Shown here: positions 35,486-43,972 of the stretch, one piece after another | Layout: each line of letters begins with the position of its first letter | Position numbering within the stretch: the first letter of the stretch is position 1 | NCBI GenBank assembly: GCA_029565685.1 | Contig: JAKQNR010000032.1 | Location: forward strand, 124,001 to 188,000 | Length of the DNA stretch: 64,000 nucleotides | Source of the DNA: a bacterium | Lineage (GTDB): Bacteria > Zhuqueibacterota > Zhuqueibacteria > Residuimicrobiales > Residuimicrobiaceae | Reading direction: 5' to 3' | Program-made: the position numbers and the translations under genes | Notes under the pieces: generated by a model | Database searches by the model: none | What the model was told of the DNA's origin: nothing | What the model saw: the letters and a program-made list of their open reading frames with translations, nothing else

Positions 35486-36025
35486 ATGACAAACCTGGAC
35501 TTGTTGGGATCCATGATCGCCGGCGGCATTCTGCTGCTCTCCATCATCACCTTTCAGCTGTATTATACGGATGTCTCGCGCAATACAGTCATCAGTGAAG
35601 TGCAGCAAAGCAACAGCACCAATTTGGCCAAAATCGTCGAGTACGATTTTATCAAACTGGGATACCGCGTCCCAGCGGCTGATAAAATCCTTGATCTGGG
35701 TCCAGACCGAATCTCGTTTCTCGCCGATTTGAACAACGACGGAGCGGTCGACAGCGTGCGCTATAGCTGCAGTGTGAATGGCGACCAACAAAAGATATTG
35801 ACGCGGTACAGCAGCATCGGTCAGCACAATACCTTCTCGGTCAAGGTGGATTCTTTTGCCTTGCGCGGGTTGGACATCCATGGCGCTGCGACTTTTTACC
35901 CGGAGAATCTATCGACCCTCCAAGTGGATCTGTTGGTGACGGAGGATGTTGCAACGACGCAGGGGAAGGAAAAAGCCGGCAGCTACTGGATGCGGCGTTT
36001 TTTCCCAATGAACATGCAGCTGTAG
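35486..36025 (+). CDS. Pilin-like (minor pseudopilin) protein 2, PilW-like
   Basis: 179 residues, with a short polar start (Met-Thr-Asn-Leu-Asp) followed by one hydrophobic helix (about 7-26). The body resembles PilW/GspJ-type minor pilins in layout (IVEYDFIKLGYRV, then a DLNNDGAVDSVRY turn), a segment that could bind calcium. There is no classical leader or Glu5. GAGGGG precedes the ATG. It lies between two other pilin-like genes. Confidence 0.6.
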   Translation: MTNLDLLGSMIAGGILLLSIITFQLYYTDVSRNTVISEVQQSNSTNLAKIVEYDFIKLGYRVPAADKILDLGPDRISFLADLNNDGAVDSVRYSCSVNGDQQKILTRYSSIGQHNTFSVKVDSFALRGLDIHGAATFYPENLSTLQVDLLVTEDVATTQGKEKAGSYWMRRFFPMNMQL

Positions 36026-36040
36026 GAAGGAGGCTACACC

Positions 36041-37171
36041 ATGGGAAGAATGCTTTTGTTGGTGACTGTTCTGATGACCGGCCTCATCGGCATGACCTCT
36101 TTCAACATTTCCAACAGCAATGTCCGGATGATTAAAAACTCTCATACGGAGTACAGCCGGGTGCAGGCAAAAAATCTGGCGCAGAGTGGGGTGGACTGGG
36201 CGATCAGAAAAATCATGAACGATACGACGTGGTACGGGGAAAAGAACTTTACCGTGCCCACAGGAAAGATCAGCGTTTTGGTGACCAACACCTCCAGCCG
36301 GTATCCGGACGGCCCGGATATGAATGAGTACGGCAAGCGCATTCAGTCTTACGGCTATGCGGACGGCCAGTATGTGCTGGTGGATGTGGTGGTGCAGATG
36401 CCCGCTGCCTCCGGTGTGCCGAATTTTTTCAAGTATGCGCTGGCCGCAGAGCAGACCCTGAGCCTGGGCGGCGATATACAGGTGGTCGATGACGGCAATT
36501 CCTCCTGGAACGCGGATGTACACACTAACCAGGATCTGGAGATCAGCGGCTCCTCGCTGGTGAAAGGGTTTGGCACCTATAACGGCATTTTGGATCCCAG
36601 ACCCAACAAGCCAACCCGTTTTTTTCAGCCGAATTCGAATCCCTATAACCTGCAGGTGGCCCGACAGGTGGATAAAATCGACATACCAGAGTTCGATCCC
36701 TCTGATTACATTGCAGCGGCGAATCGCGTTACTTGGGGCAATCTGTCCATCAGCGGCAGCACCACGCTCGGCAGCAAAGAGGCGCCGCTGATCTGGTATG
36801 TATCGGGAAATTTAACGATCCATGGCGATTTCACTGGTTACGGCGTTTTCATTGTCGACGGCACCATAACGGTTTCCGGCAACACCACCTTTAATTCGCT
36901 GGATCCCTTGGGAAACAATCTCGGTTTGTATTCGGGTACCCGCGTCGTTCTAGGCGGAAATACAAATTTTATAGTGCAGGCGCAGATTCTTTCCGCAGGA
37001 GACATCACCTTTCAGGGAAACGTGGAGCTCCACGGGCTGGCCACCTCCCGTGGCAGCATCTCTCTCGGCGGCGTTCCAAAGGTCTATTATCGGCCGGCAA
37101 CAGAGAGTCTGTGCACGCCTTTTTGGAAAGGAGAAAAGATCAAACCGATGATCATTTCTTATTATCAGTAG
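36041..37171 (+). CDS. Pilin-like protein 3 with a beta-helical polymer-type domain, PilX-like
   Basis: 376 residues. The N-terminus (Met-Gly-Arg-Met, then a helix at about 4-22 and NISNSNVRMIKNSHTEYSRVQAKNLAQSGVDWAI) resembles PilX/GspK-type minor pilins, which carry an AxxxAxxxA-like helix after the membrane part. Residues about 150-350 form repeated short beta strands rich in Gly, Thr and Ser (LSLGGDIQVV, LTIHGDFTGYGVFIVDG, ITFQGNVELHG). This pattern suggests a right-handed beta-helix, similar to bactofilin or polymer-forming domains. AAGGAGG precedes the ATG. It is the last gene of the pilus locus, and a hairpin follows 8 bp later. Confidence 0.6.
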   Translation: MGRMLLLVTVLMTGLIGMTSFNISNSNVRMIKNSHTEYSRVQAKNLAQSGVDWAIRKIMNDTTWYGEKNFTVPTGKISVLVTNTSSRYPDGPDMNEYGKRIQSYGYADGQYVLVDVVVQMPAASGVPNFFKYALAAEQTLSLGGDIQVVDDGNSSWNADVHTNQDLEISGSSLVKGFGTYNGILDPRPNKPTRFFQPNSNPYNLQVARQVDKIDIPEFDPSDYIAAANRVTWGNLSISGSTTLGSKEAPLIWYVSGNLTIHGDFTGYGVFIVDGTITVSGNTTFNSLDPLGNNLGLYSGTRVVLGGNTNFIVQAQILSAGDITFQGNVELHGLATSRGSISLGGVPKVYYRPATESLCTPFWKGEKIKPMIISYYQ

Positions 37172-37178
37172 AAATAAA

Positions 37179-37206
37179 GCGGAAAGATGCGGCTGATTCT
37201 TTCCGC
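37179..37206 (+). terminator. Hairpin at the end of the pilus locus
   Basis: A 9-bp perfect stem GCGGAAAGA / TCTTTCCGC with a 10-nt loop, 8 bp past the last stop codon. No U-tract follows. It lies between two convergent genes. Confidence 0.5.
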
Positions 37207-37259
37207 CCGTAGCGCCATAATTTGTTCTGCAGCGCCCGACTGCGCCGCAGGCTCAGAGG

Positions 37260-38768
37260 TTATTGGATATCGATGACGATGTCAATGCGCCGATTCAGCC
37301 GGCGGCCTTCTGCAGTTTCATTATTGGCCACCGGCCGGGCTTCGCCATAGCCGATGGCCTCCAGCTTGTCCGCTGAAGCCGCGGCGTTGGCCAGGAGATA
37401 GCTGCGCACTGCATCCGCCCGCCAGCTGGAGAGCCGTTCATTGAAGCGTTCCTCACCGACGTTGTCGGTGTGTCCTTCAATGATCACCCGGCTGTCAGGA
37501 TACTCGCGCAGGGCGCGTTCCAGTTTGGCGAGCAGGCTGAAATATTCCGGTTGAATGATCGATTTGCCCACCGGAAAGGAGAGGCCCAGGAGTCGAATGA
37601 TCAATCGGTTTCCGTCCAGCAGCACCGACGCTTCGGCAGGACTGAATATCTCGCGCACCTTGGCGATTTTCGCTTCGCGCTTCTTTTTCGCCTCGAGTTC
37701 GAGTTGCTTTCGCTGCAATTCATCCTGCAGATCAGCCTGTTTCTGCTGAAAGGCCTGTTGTTGATCCTCGGCCTTTGTCTGCAGAGCGGCTATCTGCTGG
37801 CGGTACTGTTTTTCCGCCGCGGCTAACTCTTGCTGCAGGCGGGTGATCTCTGCGTTCAGTTCTTTGACATCCTGCAGTAAAGACGACCGTTCTTCTTTCA
37901 GGCTCTTAATGGCTGCGATCATGTTCTGCGTGGGTTTGACCAGGGCAGTATCAAACGCAGCGGTAAAGCCGAGGGCTTTGGCCACGGCGTTCATCGCCTC
38001 CTCGTAGTAAAGGGCGATGTCTTCGCCGCTGCGTTTTTTGTCCTTGAGGAAGCGGGAAAGCTGTACGGCGTGGCGTGCTTCATAGCCCGCCTGTTCCGCC
38101 TTGCTGGTCGCTTCAGCGACTGCATAGCGGTTCGAGTTGAGGGTCTCCTCCGCCAGGGTCAGCAACGCTTTGGCGGAGGCAAAGGTTTTCGGCGCCACTC
38201 GGTCCGTCTCTGTTTTGGCAGCGGCGGCCAGGGCATCACGAGCCGGACCGATGGCGCTGATTTTAATGGCATTCAACTCCGCATCGCGGTAGCGGGCAGC
38301 GGCTTCAGCCGCTCTTTGTCGTGCTTTATTAGTGTCCCCTGATTCAACGGCTGCCCCCGCTTCCCTGAGGCTCGCTTCGGCTTTGTTGAATTCGCCGGCG
38401 TTGACCTCCGAGGCCATGGCAGCCAGGGCGTCCTCTCGGGCTTTCAGGGTTTCCTGAAGAAGCGTTTTTCCGTTCCACAGCGTCAGCTCGATTTTTTGCA
38501 TGCGATCACTCATCTCGCTGAGCCGCTTGCGTATCTGTGCCACCTCGCGGCCTTTACGGAATTCATCGACCGCTTTATCATAGAGCGCGGCGGCTTCGCT
38601 GAAAGAAACCGGCGCCAACAAATCGGCATCCTGTCTTTTCAAGTCCGCCAGTTTTTGCGCTGGTTCGCTAAAGAGCAGATCGTGTAATTCGTTGGTTTGG
38701 GCGTATACTCCCATCGCGGTCGCCGACAGGAGACATCCTATGCACAGCGCGCGTGTTCTTCTCATCAT
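37260..38768 (-). CDS. OmpA-family outer-membrane protein with a long coiled coil
   Basis: 502 residues: signal peptide (cleavage near Val-Tyr-Ala), an Ala/Glu-rich helical region with TPR-like or DUF4398-like spacing (about 30-270), a long coiled coil (about 280-380), and a C-terminal OmpA/MotB domain (about 395-502). The OmpA part has VIIEGHTDNVGEERFNERLSSWRADAVRSYL and the final NRRIDIVI, so it should bind peptidoglycan diaminopimelate. The start is set at ATG 38766-38768, just after an ACAGGAG site; an in-frame ATG at 38798 lies inside the palindromic operator. A promoter (38805-38833) and the palindrome (38784-38799) indicate repressor control. Confidence 0.9.
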   Translation of the reverse strand: MMRRTRALCIGCLLSATAMGVYAQTNELHDLLFSEPAQKLADLKRQDADLLAPVSFSEAAALYDKAVDEFRKGREVAQIRKRLSEMSDRMQKIELTLWNGKTLLQETLKAREDALAAMASEVNAGEFNKAEASLREAGAAVESGDTNKARQRAAEAAARYRDAELNAIKISAIGPARDALAAAAKTETDRVAPKTFASAKALLTLAEETLNSNRYAVAEATSKAEQAGYEARHAVQLSRFLKDKKRSGEDIALYYEEAMNAVAKALGFTAAFDTALVKPTQNMIAAIKSLKEERSSLLQDVKELNAEITRLQQELAAAEKQYRQQIAALQTKAEDQQQAFQQKQADLQDELQRKQLELEAKKKREAKIAKVREIFSPAEASVLLDGNRLIIRLLGLSFPVGKSIIQPEYFSLLAKLERALREYPDSRVIIEGHTDNVGEERFNERLSSWRADAVRSYLLANAAASADKLEAIGYGEARPVANNETAEGRRLNRRIDIVIDIQ

Positions 38769-38783
38769 TTTGACTCCTGTACC

Positions 38784-38799
38784 AATGAACATGTTCATT
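38784..38799. promoter_or_regulatory. 16-bp perfect palindrome, probable operator
   Basis: AATGAACATGTTCATT reads identically on both strands. It starts 5 bp downstream of the -10 box of the OmpA-family gene, so it covers the expected transcription start. Size and symmetry are typical of TetR-type or similar dimeric repressor sites. No regulator gene is adjacent. Confidence 0.6.
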
Positions 38800-38804
38800 T
38801 ATAT

Positions 38805-38833
38805 AAGTTAAATGATTCTTGTCACAGATGCAA
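38805..38833 (-). promoter_or_regulatory. Promoter for the OmpA-family gene
   Basis: Minus strand TTGCAT (38828-38833), 17-bp spacer, TAACTT (38805-38810). The -10 belongs to the TAnnTT type seen at other genes in this window. Confidence 0.5.
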
Positions 38834-38934
38834 GGATTAAGCTTGGAGAAAAATCTGGAATCCTATGGAATAAATGCTTACCTTGTTTCTTGCAGTGAGT
38901 CTATTCTGCATGCTGAATGAGCAAGGAGAAACAC

Positions 38935-40728
38935 GTGACGATCATGGCGCGGCGGATCATTTGTCTGATGCTCGTTTTCCTTCCATGGACCACGTTTGCG
39001 AAGGACGCTTCCGCTTGGCTGACACGCTTTGAAAGAAGCGGCGGTGTTGAGACCGCCCGTTATCAGGAGAGCATGGAGTACTTTAGCCGCCTGGCCCAAA
39101 GCTCATCCGCCGCTCAATGGCTGGAATTCGGCGTCAGCCCCGAAGGCCGCAGTTTGAAAATGCTGGTGATCTCCCAGGATCGCTGCTTTACTCCGGAAAA
39201 GGCCCGCGTCGCAGGCAAGCCGGTGGTGCTCATCCAGGGCTGCATCCATCCGGGCGAGTCGGAAGGAAACGACGCCAGCATGCTGATTGCGCGCGATCTG
39301 CTGGTTGCCGAACGCCATGCGGAATTGATGGATCATTTGATCCTGCTTTTTGTCCCCATTTTTAATGTGGACGGTCACGAGCGTTGCAGCTGGAACAGCC
39401 GGATCAATCAGAACGGGCCCACACAGACCGGCTGGCGGGTGACGGCCACACGACTGAATCTCAACCGTGATTTCGTCAAGGCCGATGCCCCGGAGATGCG
39501 CGCCTGGTTGGCGATGTATCATGCATGGAAGCCTCATTTCTTTTACGACTGTCACACCACCGACGGCCAGGATTTTCAGTATGTCTTGAACTATAACATC
39601 GACACTCATCCGGCTTACGGCGGTCCGATCTCTCAATGGGCGGCCGACCGTTTCCTGCCCAGACTGCTGCGTCGCGCTGAACAGGAGGGACTGATCATCG
39701 GACCCTACGCCGGACTGGTGGATGAACGGGATCCGGCCAAAGGCATGATGGGCGGCGTATGGCGGCCGATGTTGTCCAACAGCTTTGCAGCCTTGATGAA
39801 TCGGGCCGGCTTTCTTATCGAAGCTCATTCCCTCAAACCGTACAAACAACGCGTGGAGGCCACGCGCGATCTTTTGCTGATGGGATTGGAACTGATCGCC
39901 GATGATGCCGCGTCGCTGATGAAGGCTGTGGCGGAGGGTGATCGCTGGTCCGCTGGATTGGGCACAATCTACGATCCGCAGCCCTCCTTTCCTCTGGTTT
40001 TTCGTACGCTCAAAAATGTGGGGGACAGCATATTGTATCGTGGATATAAAGTGCGGTATGTTAAAGGGGAGATCAGTGGAGCGGAATACCCCATCTACTC
40101 CCAGGAGATAAAAAACACTCCCAGCCTGTATTTGAATGAGGTGGAACCCGCAGTTCTCGTTTCTCCCCCATTGGGGTATCTGGTTCCGGCCGCATGGCGG
40201 AATGTTGTCCAGGTTTTGGACAGCCATGGCATTCACTACTTTCCGCTCAAGCAGACTGTGCATGTGGAAGTGGAGACATACCGTTTTACGGATGTCAAGT
40301 TCCGTTCCACCCCTTATGAAGGAAGGCAGCTGGTATCGCTGAAGCCCATTCCGGTATCGATGAGAAGAGCGTTTCAGGCAGGCGACCTCTATATACCGTT
40401 GAATAATCCTAAGTCAAAATTAATTATGTATCTATTAGAACCAGCTTCCACAGATGCACTCATCGGTTGGGGATTTTTCAACGCCATTTTTGAGGATCGG
40501 GAGTACTTTGAAGATTATGTTATGGAGCCGCTAGCCCAGGGAATGCTTAGAAGCCAACCTGATATTAAAAAAGAGTTTAATGCGAGGCTTGCAGCGGATT
40601 CTTTGTTCGCCGCCTCTCCTCGGCAAAGATTGTACTTTTTCTATGAGCGCTCGCCGTTTTTTGATGTCGAGAAAAATCTCTATCCCGTCGCCAGGGTGAT
40701 CAAAAGGCAGGAGGATATGATATTTTAA
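38935..40728 (+). CDS. Secreted zinc carboxypeptidase, M14 family
   Basis: 597 residues with a signal peptide ending near Thr-Phe-Ala. The M14 zinc site is visible: His105 and Glu108 in the HPGES motif and a third ligand, His207, in DCHTTDG. The substrate-binding Arg178 is in NLNRDF, and FNVDGHER corresponds to the family NPDG block. A Glu in GFLIEAHSLKP (about 305) is the candidate catalytic base. The protein is longer than pancreatic-type enzymes because of a C-terminal extension of about 250 residues. GTG 38935 is chosen since AAGGAG ends seven bases before it; ATG at 38917 precedes that site and ATG 38944 is another option. It is divergent from the OmpA gene. Confidence 0.87.
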   Translation: MTIMARRIICLMLVFLPWTTFAKDASAWLTRFERSGGVETARYQESMEYFSRLAQSSSAAQWLEFGVSPEGRSLKMLVISQDRCFTPEKARVAGKPVVLIQGCIHPGESEGNDASMLIARDLLVAERHAELMDHLILLFVPIFNVDGHERCSWNSRINQNGPTQTGWRVTATRLNLNRDFVKADAPEMRAWLAMYHAWKPHFFYDCHTTDGQDFQYVLNYNIDTHPAYGGPISQWAADRFLPRLLRRAEQEGLIIGPYAGLVDERDPAKGMMGGVWRPMLSNSFAALMNRAGFLIEAHSLKPYKQRVEATRDLLLMGLELIADDAASLMKAVAEGDRWSAGLGTIYDPQPSFPLVFRTLKNVGDSILYRGYKVRYVKGEISGAEYPIYSQEIKNTPSLYLNEVEPAVLVSPPLGYLVPAAWRNVVQVLDSHGIHYFPLKQTVHVEVETYRFTDVKFRSTPYEGRQLVSLKPIPVSMRRAFQAGDLYIPLNNPKSKLIMYLLEPASTDALIGWGFFNAIFEDREYFEDYVMEPLAQGMLRSQPDIKKEFNARLAADSLFAASPRQRLYFFYERSPFFDVEKNLYPVARVIKRQEDMIF

Positions 40729-40921
40729 AAAATAGCTTGATTTTGGTGATTTTAATTAATAAATTTCTTTGAATGTTGTGATAGTTAAACAGCATTCAGC
40801 AGGGGCATCGTAGCATCCGCAATTTTTTCCTCTTCTATTCTTTCAATTTCCAATAAGCAAACAACGCTGTCGCTGAAAAACGAATTCCATCGTTGCATTT
40901 ATAAATCATTGGGAGGGTGTT

Positions 40922-42532
40922 ATGTATCAGAGCACACGTTTATACCCCTGGATCACGGCTCTTCTGCTGGTTTTGGCAGCGGGATTGCTGATCACTTGCG
41001 GCGTCAAGCAGACAGAAGATCCGCTTTCTGTCAGCAATTTTAAAATCAGCGAGTCCAGCTCCTTGCACGACGGTACCGGCGCCGCACGCTCCGAGTATTA
41101 CTATGGAGAGTCCATCTTTCTTTCTCTGGACAATCTGTATCCGGAGTGGCAGACCTTGGTACGTGTGCAGAAAAACGGCGCCAGAGACTGCAGCTGCGCC
41201 GAATGCGTGAACACTTTATTGGTCGTCAGCGATCGTCTGGGAAAAATCGACAACCTGGAGATCTGGTACAACATCGGTTATGATCAGGACGGCAATCCGT
41301 TGGATGAGGCGGGGGATTATACAGTGCAGATATTGCAAACCAGCCAGAATAATCCCTGGAAGAATTTTAAAATTCGATTCAAGGTGATCGCATCGCCGCC
41401 TGCGACGCCCTACCTGTTCGTGACCAATGACGCCGGCACCTATAAGGGCAACGGCGTGGTGGCGCCTGATAAAGTTTTTGTCAAGGGCGGTCATTTCGGC
41501 GCTGGCGCAGAGGTGCACCTGTACGTGATACAGAATAAGATGGCCTATGCATCCGGTGATTTGTACAACGACGTGTCCGGTGGATTTGAAACCGTCACAG
41601 CGTCGGCAGCTGGCGAGCTGACGGTCACTGAGATTTGGGGCACTCCTGTAGTCGGCGTGTATGATGTAGTCGCTGATGTGGCGCCATTTGGTCAGTACAA
41701 CGCAGGGGATGTTATCGGCGAGCCTTCGTTGGCGACGCTCATCGTGCAAAATCCCGTCGGCGGCGCTGACATCGTCACGGATATCGCTTGCGATGCTTTC
41801 GGCAACCATAAAAATTCTTTCACCGATATGGAAGCGGTGTATGGAATGGTCCATCCTTTGGTGCGGCCGGCTGAACTGGCTGCCCTGTTGCCGCTCTGTC
41901 ACAGCAATGTCGTTGTTTCACCGCACCAGGCCGTTTGGGCTAAAGACGATCCACTGATTCATATTGAAACCGTCGGCAGCATCCATTCTCCGCTGGAAGT
42001 CGTGTTGGATCCGTCCTCGGGTTCCATGGGTTTGACGCTGGTGCGCGGTGAATGCCGCCCCGGCTATCGTCAACCGTTGCGCCTGTGGCCGGGCGATTAT
42101 GATATGATCGTGGATGTGAACAATAACAATGTGTATGATCCTGGTGTGGACCTGCTGGATGGCGGTTCTCAGGTCGGCTTTACCATCGCCGGAACGCCGC
42201 CGCCGGTCAAGTTTATATTCTTCGCGCTTCCGGATTTTGAAGTCATGGGCAAAACGCCTATGCGCGCAGTGGTTTTAAAAGCTGATCATACGCCGGTGGT
42301 TGGCGCCACGGTCTCTTTCAACGTCGGCAAAGGCCCTGGAGAGGTGGATCCCAAAACCGCGGCAACGGATGCGCGCGGCATGGCTGAGACTTTGTTCTGG
42401 GGCGCTGAGGAGGCCAAATGGTCCATCGTTCGCGCCATTGTCATGGTGGACGGCGTTCAATATGTCGCCCGCATCTCTGTCTGGGGCGATATGTGCTCAA
42501 CGCATAATCAGGGTATCGTCATTGCGCAATAG
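40922..42532 (+). CDS. Lipoprotein with an Ig-like C-terminal domain, function unknown
   Basis: 536 residues. A lipoprotein signal peptide ends in the lipobox Leu-Ile-Thr-Cys (Cys26). A pair CSCAEC lies near residue 85. The middle is beta-rich with no family I recognise. It includes a PGDYDMIVDVNNNNVYDPG calcium-binding-like turn (about 388-406). The last 100 residues form a Big-1-like domain (MRAVVLKADHTPVVGATVSFNVG, then TDARGMAETLFWG), similar to those in the Ig-repeat protein of the pilus operon. GGGAGGG precedes the ATG. It is probably an outer-membrane surface lipoprotein, monocistronic, and ends at a strong terminator. Confidence 0.75.
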   Translation: MYQSTRLYPWITALLLVLAAGLLITCGVKQTEDPLSVSNFKISESSSLHDGTGAARSEYYYGESIFLSLDNLYPEWQTLVRVQKNGARDCSCAECVNTLLVVSDRLGKIDNLEIWYNIGYDQDGNPLDEAGDYTVQILQTSQNNPWKNFKIRFKVIASPPATPYLFVTNDAGTYKGNGVVAPDKVFVKGGHFGAGAEVHLYVIQNKMAYASGDLYNDVSGGFETVTASAAGELTVTEIWGTPVVGVYDVVADVAPFGQYNAGDVIGEPSLATLIVQNPVGGADIVTDIACDAFGNHKNSFTDMEAVYGMVHPLVRPAELAALLPLCHSNVVVSPHQAVWAKDDPLIHIETVGSIHSPLEVVLDPSSGSMGLTLVRGECRPGYRQPLRLWPGDYDMIVDVNNNNVYDPGVDLLDGGSQVGFTIAGTPPPVKFIFFALPDFEVMGKTPMRAVVLKADHTPVVGATVSFNVGKGPGEVDPKTAATDARGMAETLFWGAEEAKWSIVRAIVMVDGVQYVARISVWGDMCSTHNQGIVIAQ

Positions 42533-42552
42533 TAGAAATACAGTCTGATTCG

Positions 42553-42591
42553 AAAAAGGCCGGACGCTTGTGAAGCGTCCGGCCTTTTTTT
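42553..42591. terminator. Strong bidirectional intrinsic terminator
   Basis: A 17-bp perfect stem, AAAAAGGCCGGACGCTT / AAGCGTCCGGCCTTTTT, with a GTG loop, followed by T residues on the plus strand and preceded by A residues, giving U on the minus strand. It lies 20 bp after the lipoprotein stop and also serves the convergent ABC permease operon. Confidence 0.92.
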
Positions 42592-42630
42592 ATGGTGCGC
42601 GAATCTTGAGGATCGCCGAGCGATGACCTC

Positions 42631-42688
42631 TGAGCCAGGCGCGAGGCCGCAAACAGGCGACGGGCGTCTCGCGCCTGGGCAAGGCTCA
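42631..42688. repeat. Compound inverted repeat downstream of the ABC permease
   Basis: TGAGCC (42631-42636) pairs with GGCTCA (42683-42688), and AGGCGCGAG (42637-42645) pairs with CTCGCGCCT (42668-42676), around a 22-nt GC-rich loop. It lies between the permease stop (42707) and the shared terminator, so minus-strand mRNA would end in two consecutive structures. Confidence 0.6.
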
Positions 42689-42706
42689 GCGTTACTTGTA
42701 GCTGAG

Positions 42707-43948
42707 CTACTCGTAGCGAAGCGCGATGATCGGATCCAACCCGGCTGCCTTTTGCGCCGGATAGATGCCGAAAAACAATCCAACGGCTGTGGCAAATCCG
42801 AAGCTCATGACGATGGAAGAGATGGAAATCATCGTATTCCACTGGGCCCAAGCCGACAAAGCATAGGAGATGCTGATGCCGAATAGAATGCCGAGAATGC
42901 CACCGGAGATGCTCAGGGCGATGGATTCGACAAGGAACTGCAGCAGAATATCGCTGCGCCGCGCGCCGATGGCTTTGCGGATGCCGATCTCGCGGGTTCG
43001 TTCGGTCACCGAGACCAGCATGATGTTCATAATGCCGATGCCGCCGACGATCAACGAAACACCGGCGATGGCTGCGAGAAGAAAACCAAAGGAACGGTTG
43101 GTTTCCTGAAACGTGCTGATCAGGTCCGATTGATTGCGAATGATAAAATCATTGTCCTGGTCTCGGCTCAATCGATGCTGTCTACGGAGGATTTTTTCAA
43201 CCTGAAGAAAGGCCGCTTCCGTCGAAGGTTCATCGATCACTTTGACCGTGATGCCGGTCAGATAGTCGACGCCGAACAACCTTTTTTGTCCAGTGGTGAT
43301 CGGAATGAGGATCTGATCATCGTTGTTGCGGAAACCGGACTGCCCTTTACGCTCCAACACGCCGATGACGACAAAGTTTTCCTTGTTGATGCGGATGACT
43401 TCGCCTACCGGCGGCGTTTCGCCGAATAAATTGGTGATGATGTCGGCGCCGATGACCGCTACGCGTTGGTAGGTGTCCACCTCTTCCTGAGTAAAATAAC
43501 GGCCCTGGACCGCTGCGGTGTTGGCTACGCTTTCGTATTCCGGCAGGGTGCCGATGATGGCGCAGTTCCAGTTTTTCCCGTTCCACAGGATCTGAGCGTT
43601 GCGTCTGAACTCTGGAATCACTGCGGCGGCATAGGTGCATTTTTCCTGCAACGCTTTGAGATCTTCATCTTTCAACCGAATGCTGCTGCCCGAACCAAAA
43701 TGAACATGGCCGGATCGTGAAGATCCCGGGTTGATGTAGAGGAGGTTGGATCCCAGCGATTGAATCCGGTCAGCCACCGCTTTCTGCGCTCCGGTGCCAA
43801 GCGCGACCATGGTGATCACTGCGGCCACCCCGATGATAATGCCGAGCATGGTCAGGATCGCGCGCATCTTGTTGGCAGCCAGAGAGGTCAGAGCGATATG
43901 GATCCCCTCCGATATTTCTGAAAAAAAATGACGCTGTTGTGTTTTCAT
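42707..43948 (-). CDS. ABC transporter permease, MacB/FtsX family
   Basis: 413 residues with four membrane helices in the MacB layout: one at about 30-52, then a periplasmic core domain (MacB_PCD, about 53-260), then three helices in the FtsX domain (about 290-400). VTERTREIGIRKAIGA marks the cytoplasmic coupling region. MacB proper has an N-terminal ATPase on the same chain; here the ATPase part is absent, as in two-gene systems. The partner ATPase gene should be close, but none is present on either side. The gene is 24 bp downstream of the adaptor gene and is last in the ECF operon. Confidence 0.9.
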   Translation of the reverse strand: MKTQQRHFFSEISEGIHIALTSLAANKMRAILTMLGIIIGVAAVITMVALGTGAQKAVADRIQSLGSNLLYINPGSSRSGHVHFGSGSSIRLKDEDLKALQEKCTYAAAVIPEFRRNAQILWNGKNWNCAIIGTLPEYESVANTAAVQGRYFTQEEVDTYQRVAVIGADIITNLFGETPPVGEVIRINKENFVVIGVLERKGQSGFRNNDDQILIPITTGQKRLFGVDYLTGITVKVIDEPSTEAAFLQVEKILRRQHRLSRDQDNDFIIRNQSDLISTFQETNRSFGFLLAAIAGVSLIVGGIGIMNIMLVSVTERTREIGIRKAIGARRSDILLQFLVESIALSISGGILGILFGISISYALSAWAQWNTMISISSIVMSFGFATAVGLFFGIYPAQKAAGLDPIIALRYE

Positions 43949-43972
43949 AGATTCTCTCTGCTCTCTCTTCGG

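Noticed and set aside
42707..43948. Complete MacB (ATPase plus permease)
   Set aside because: The protein has no Walker A, signature or Walker B motif; it starts just before the first membrane helix.
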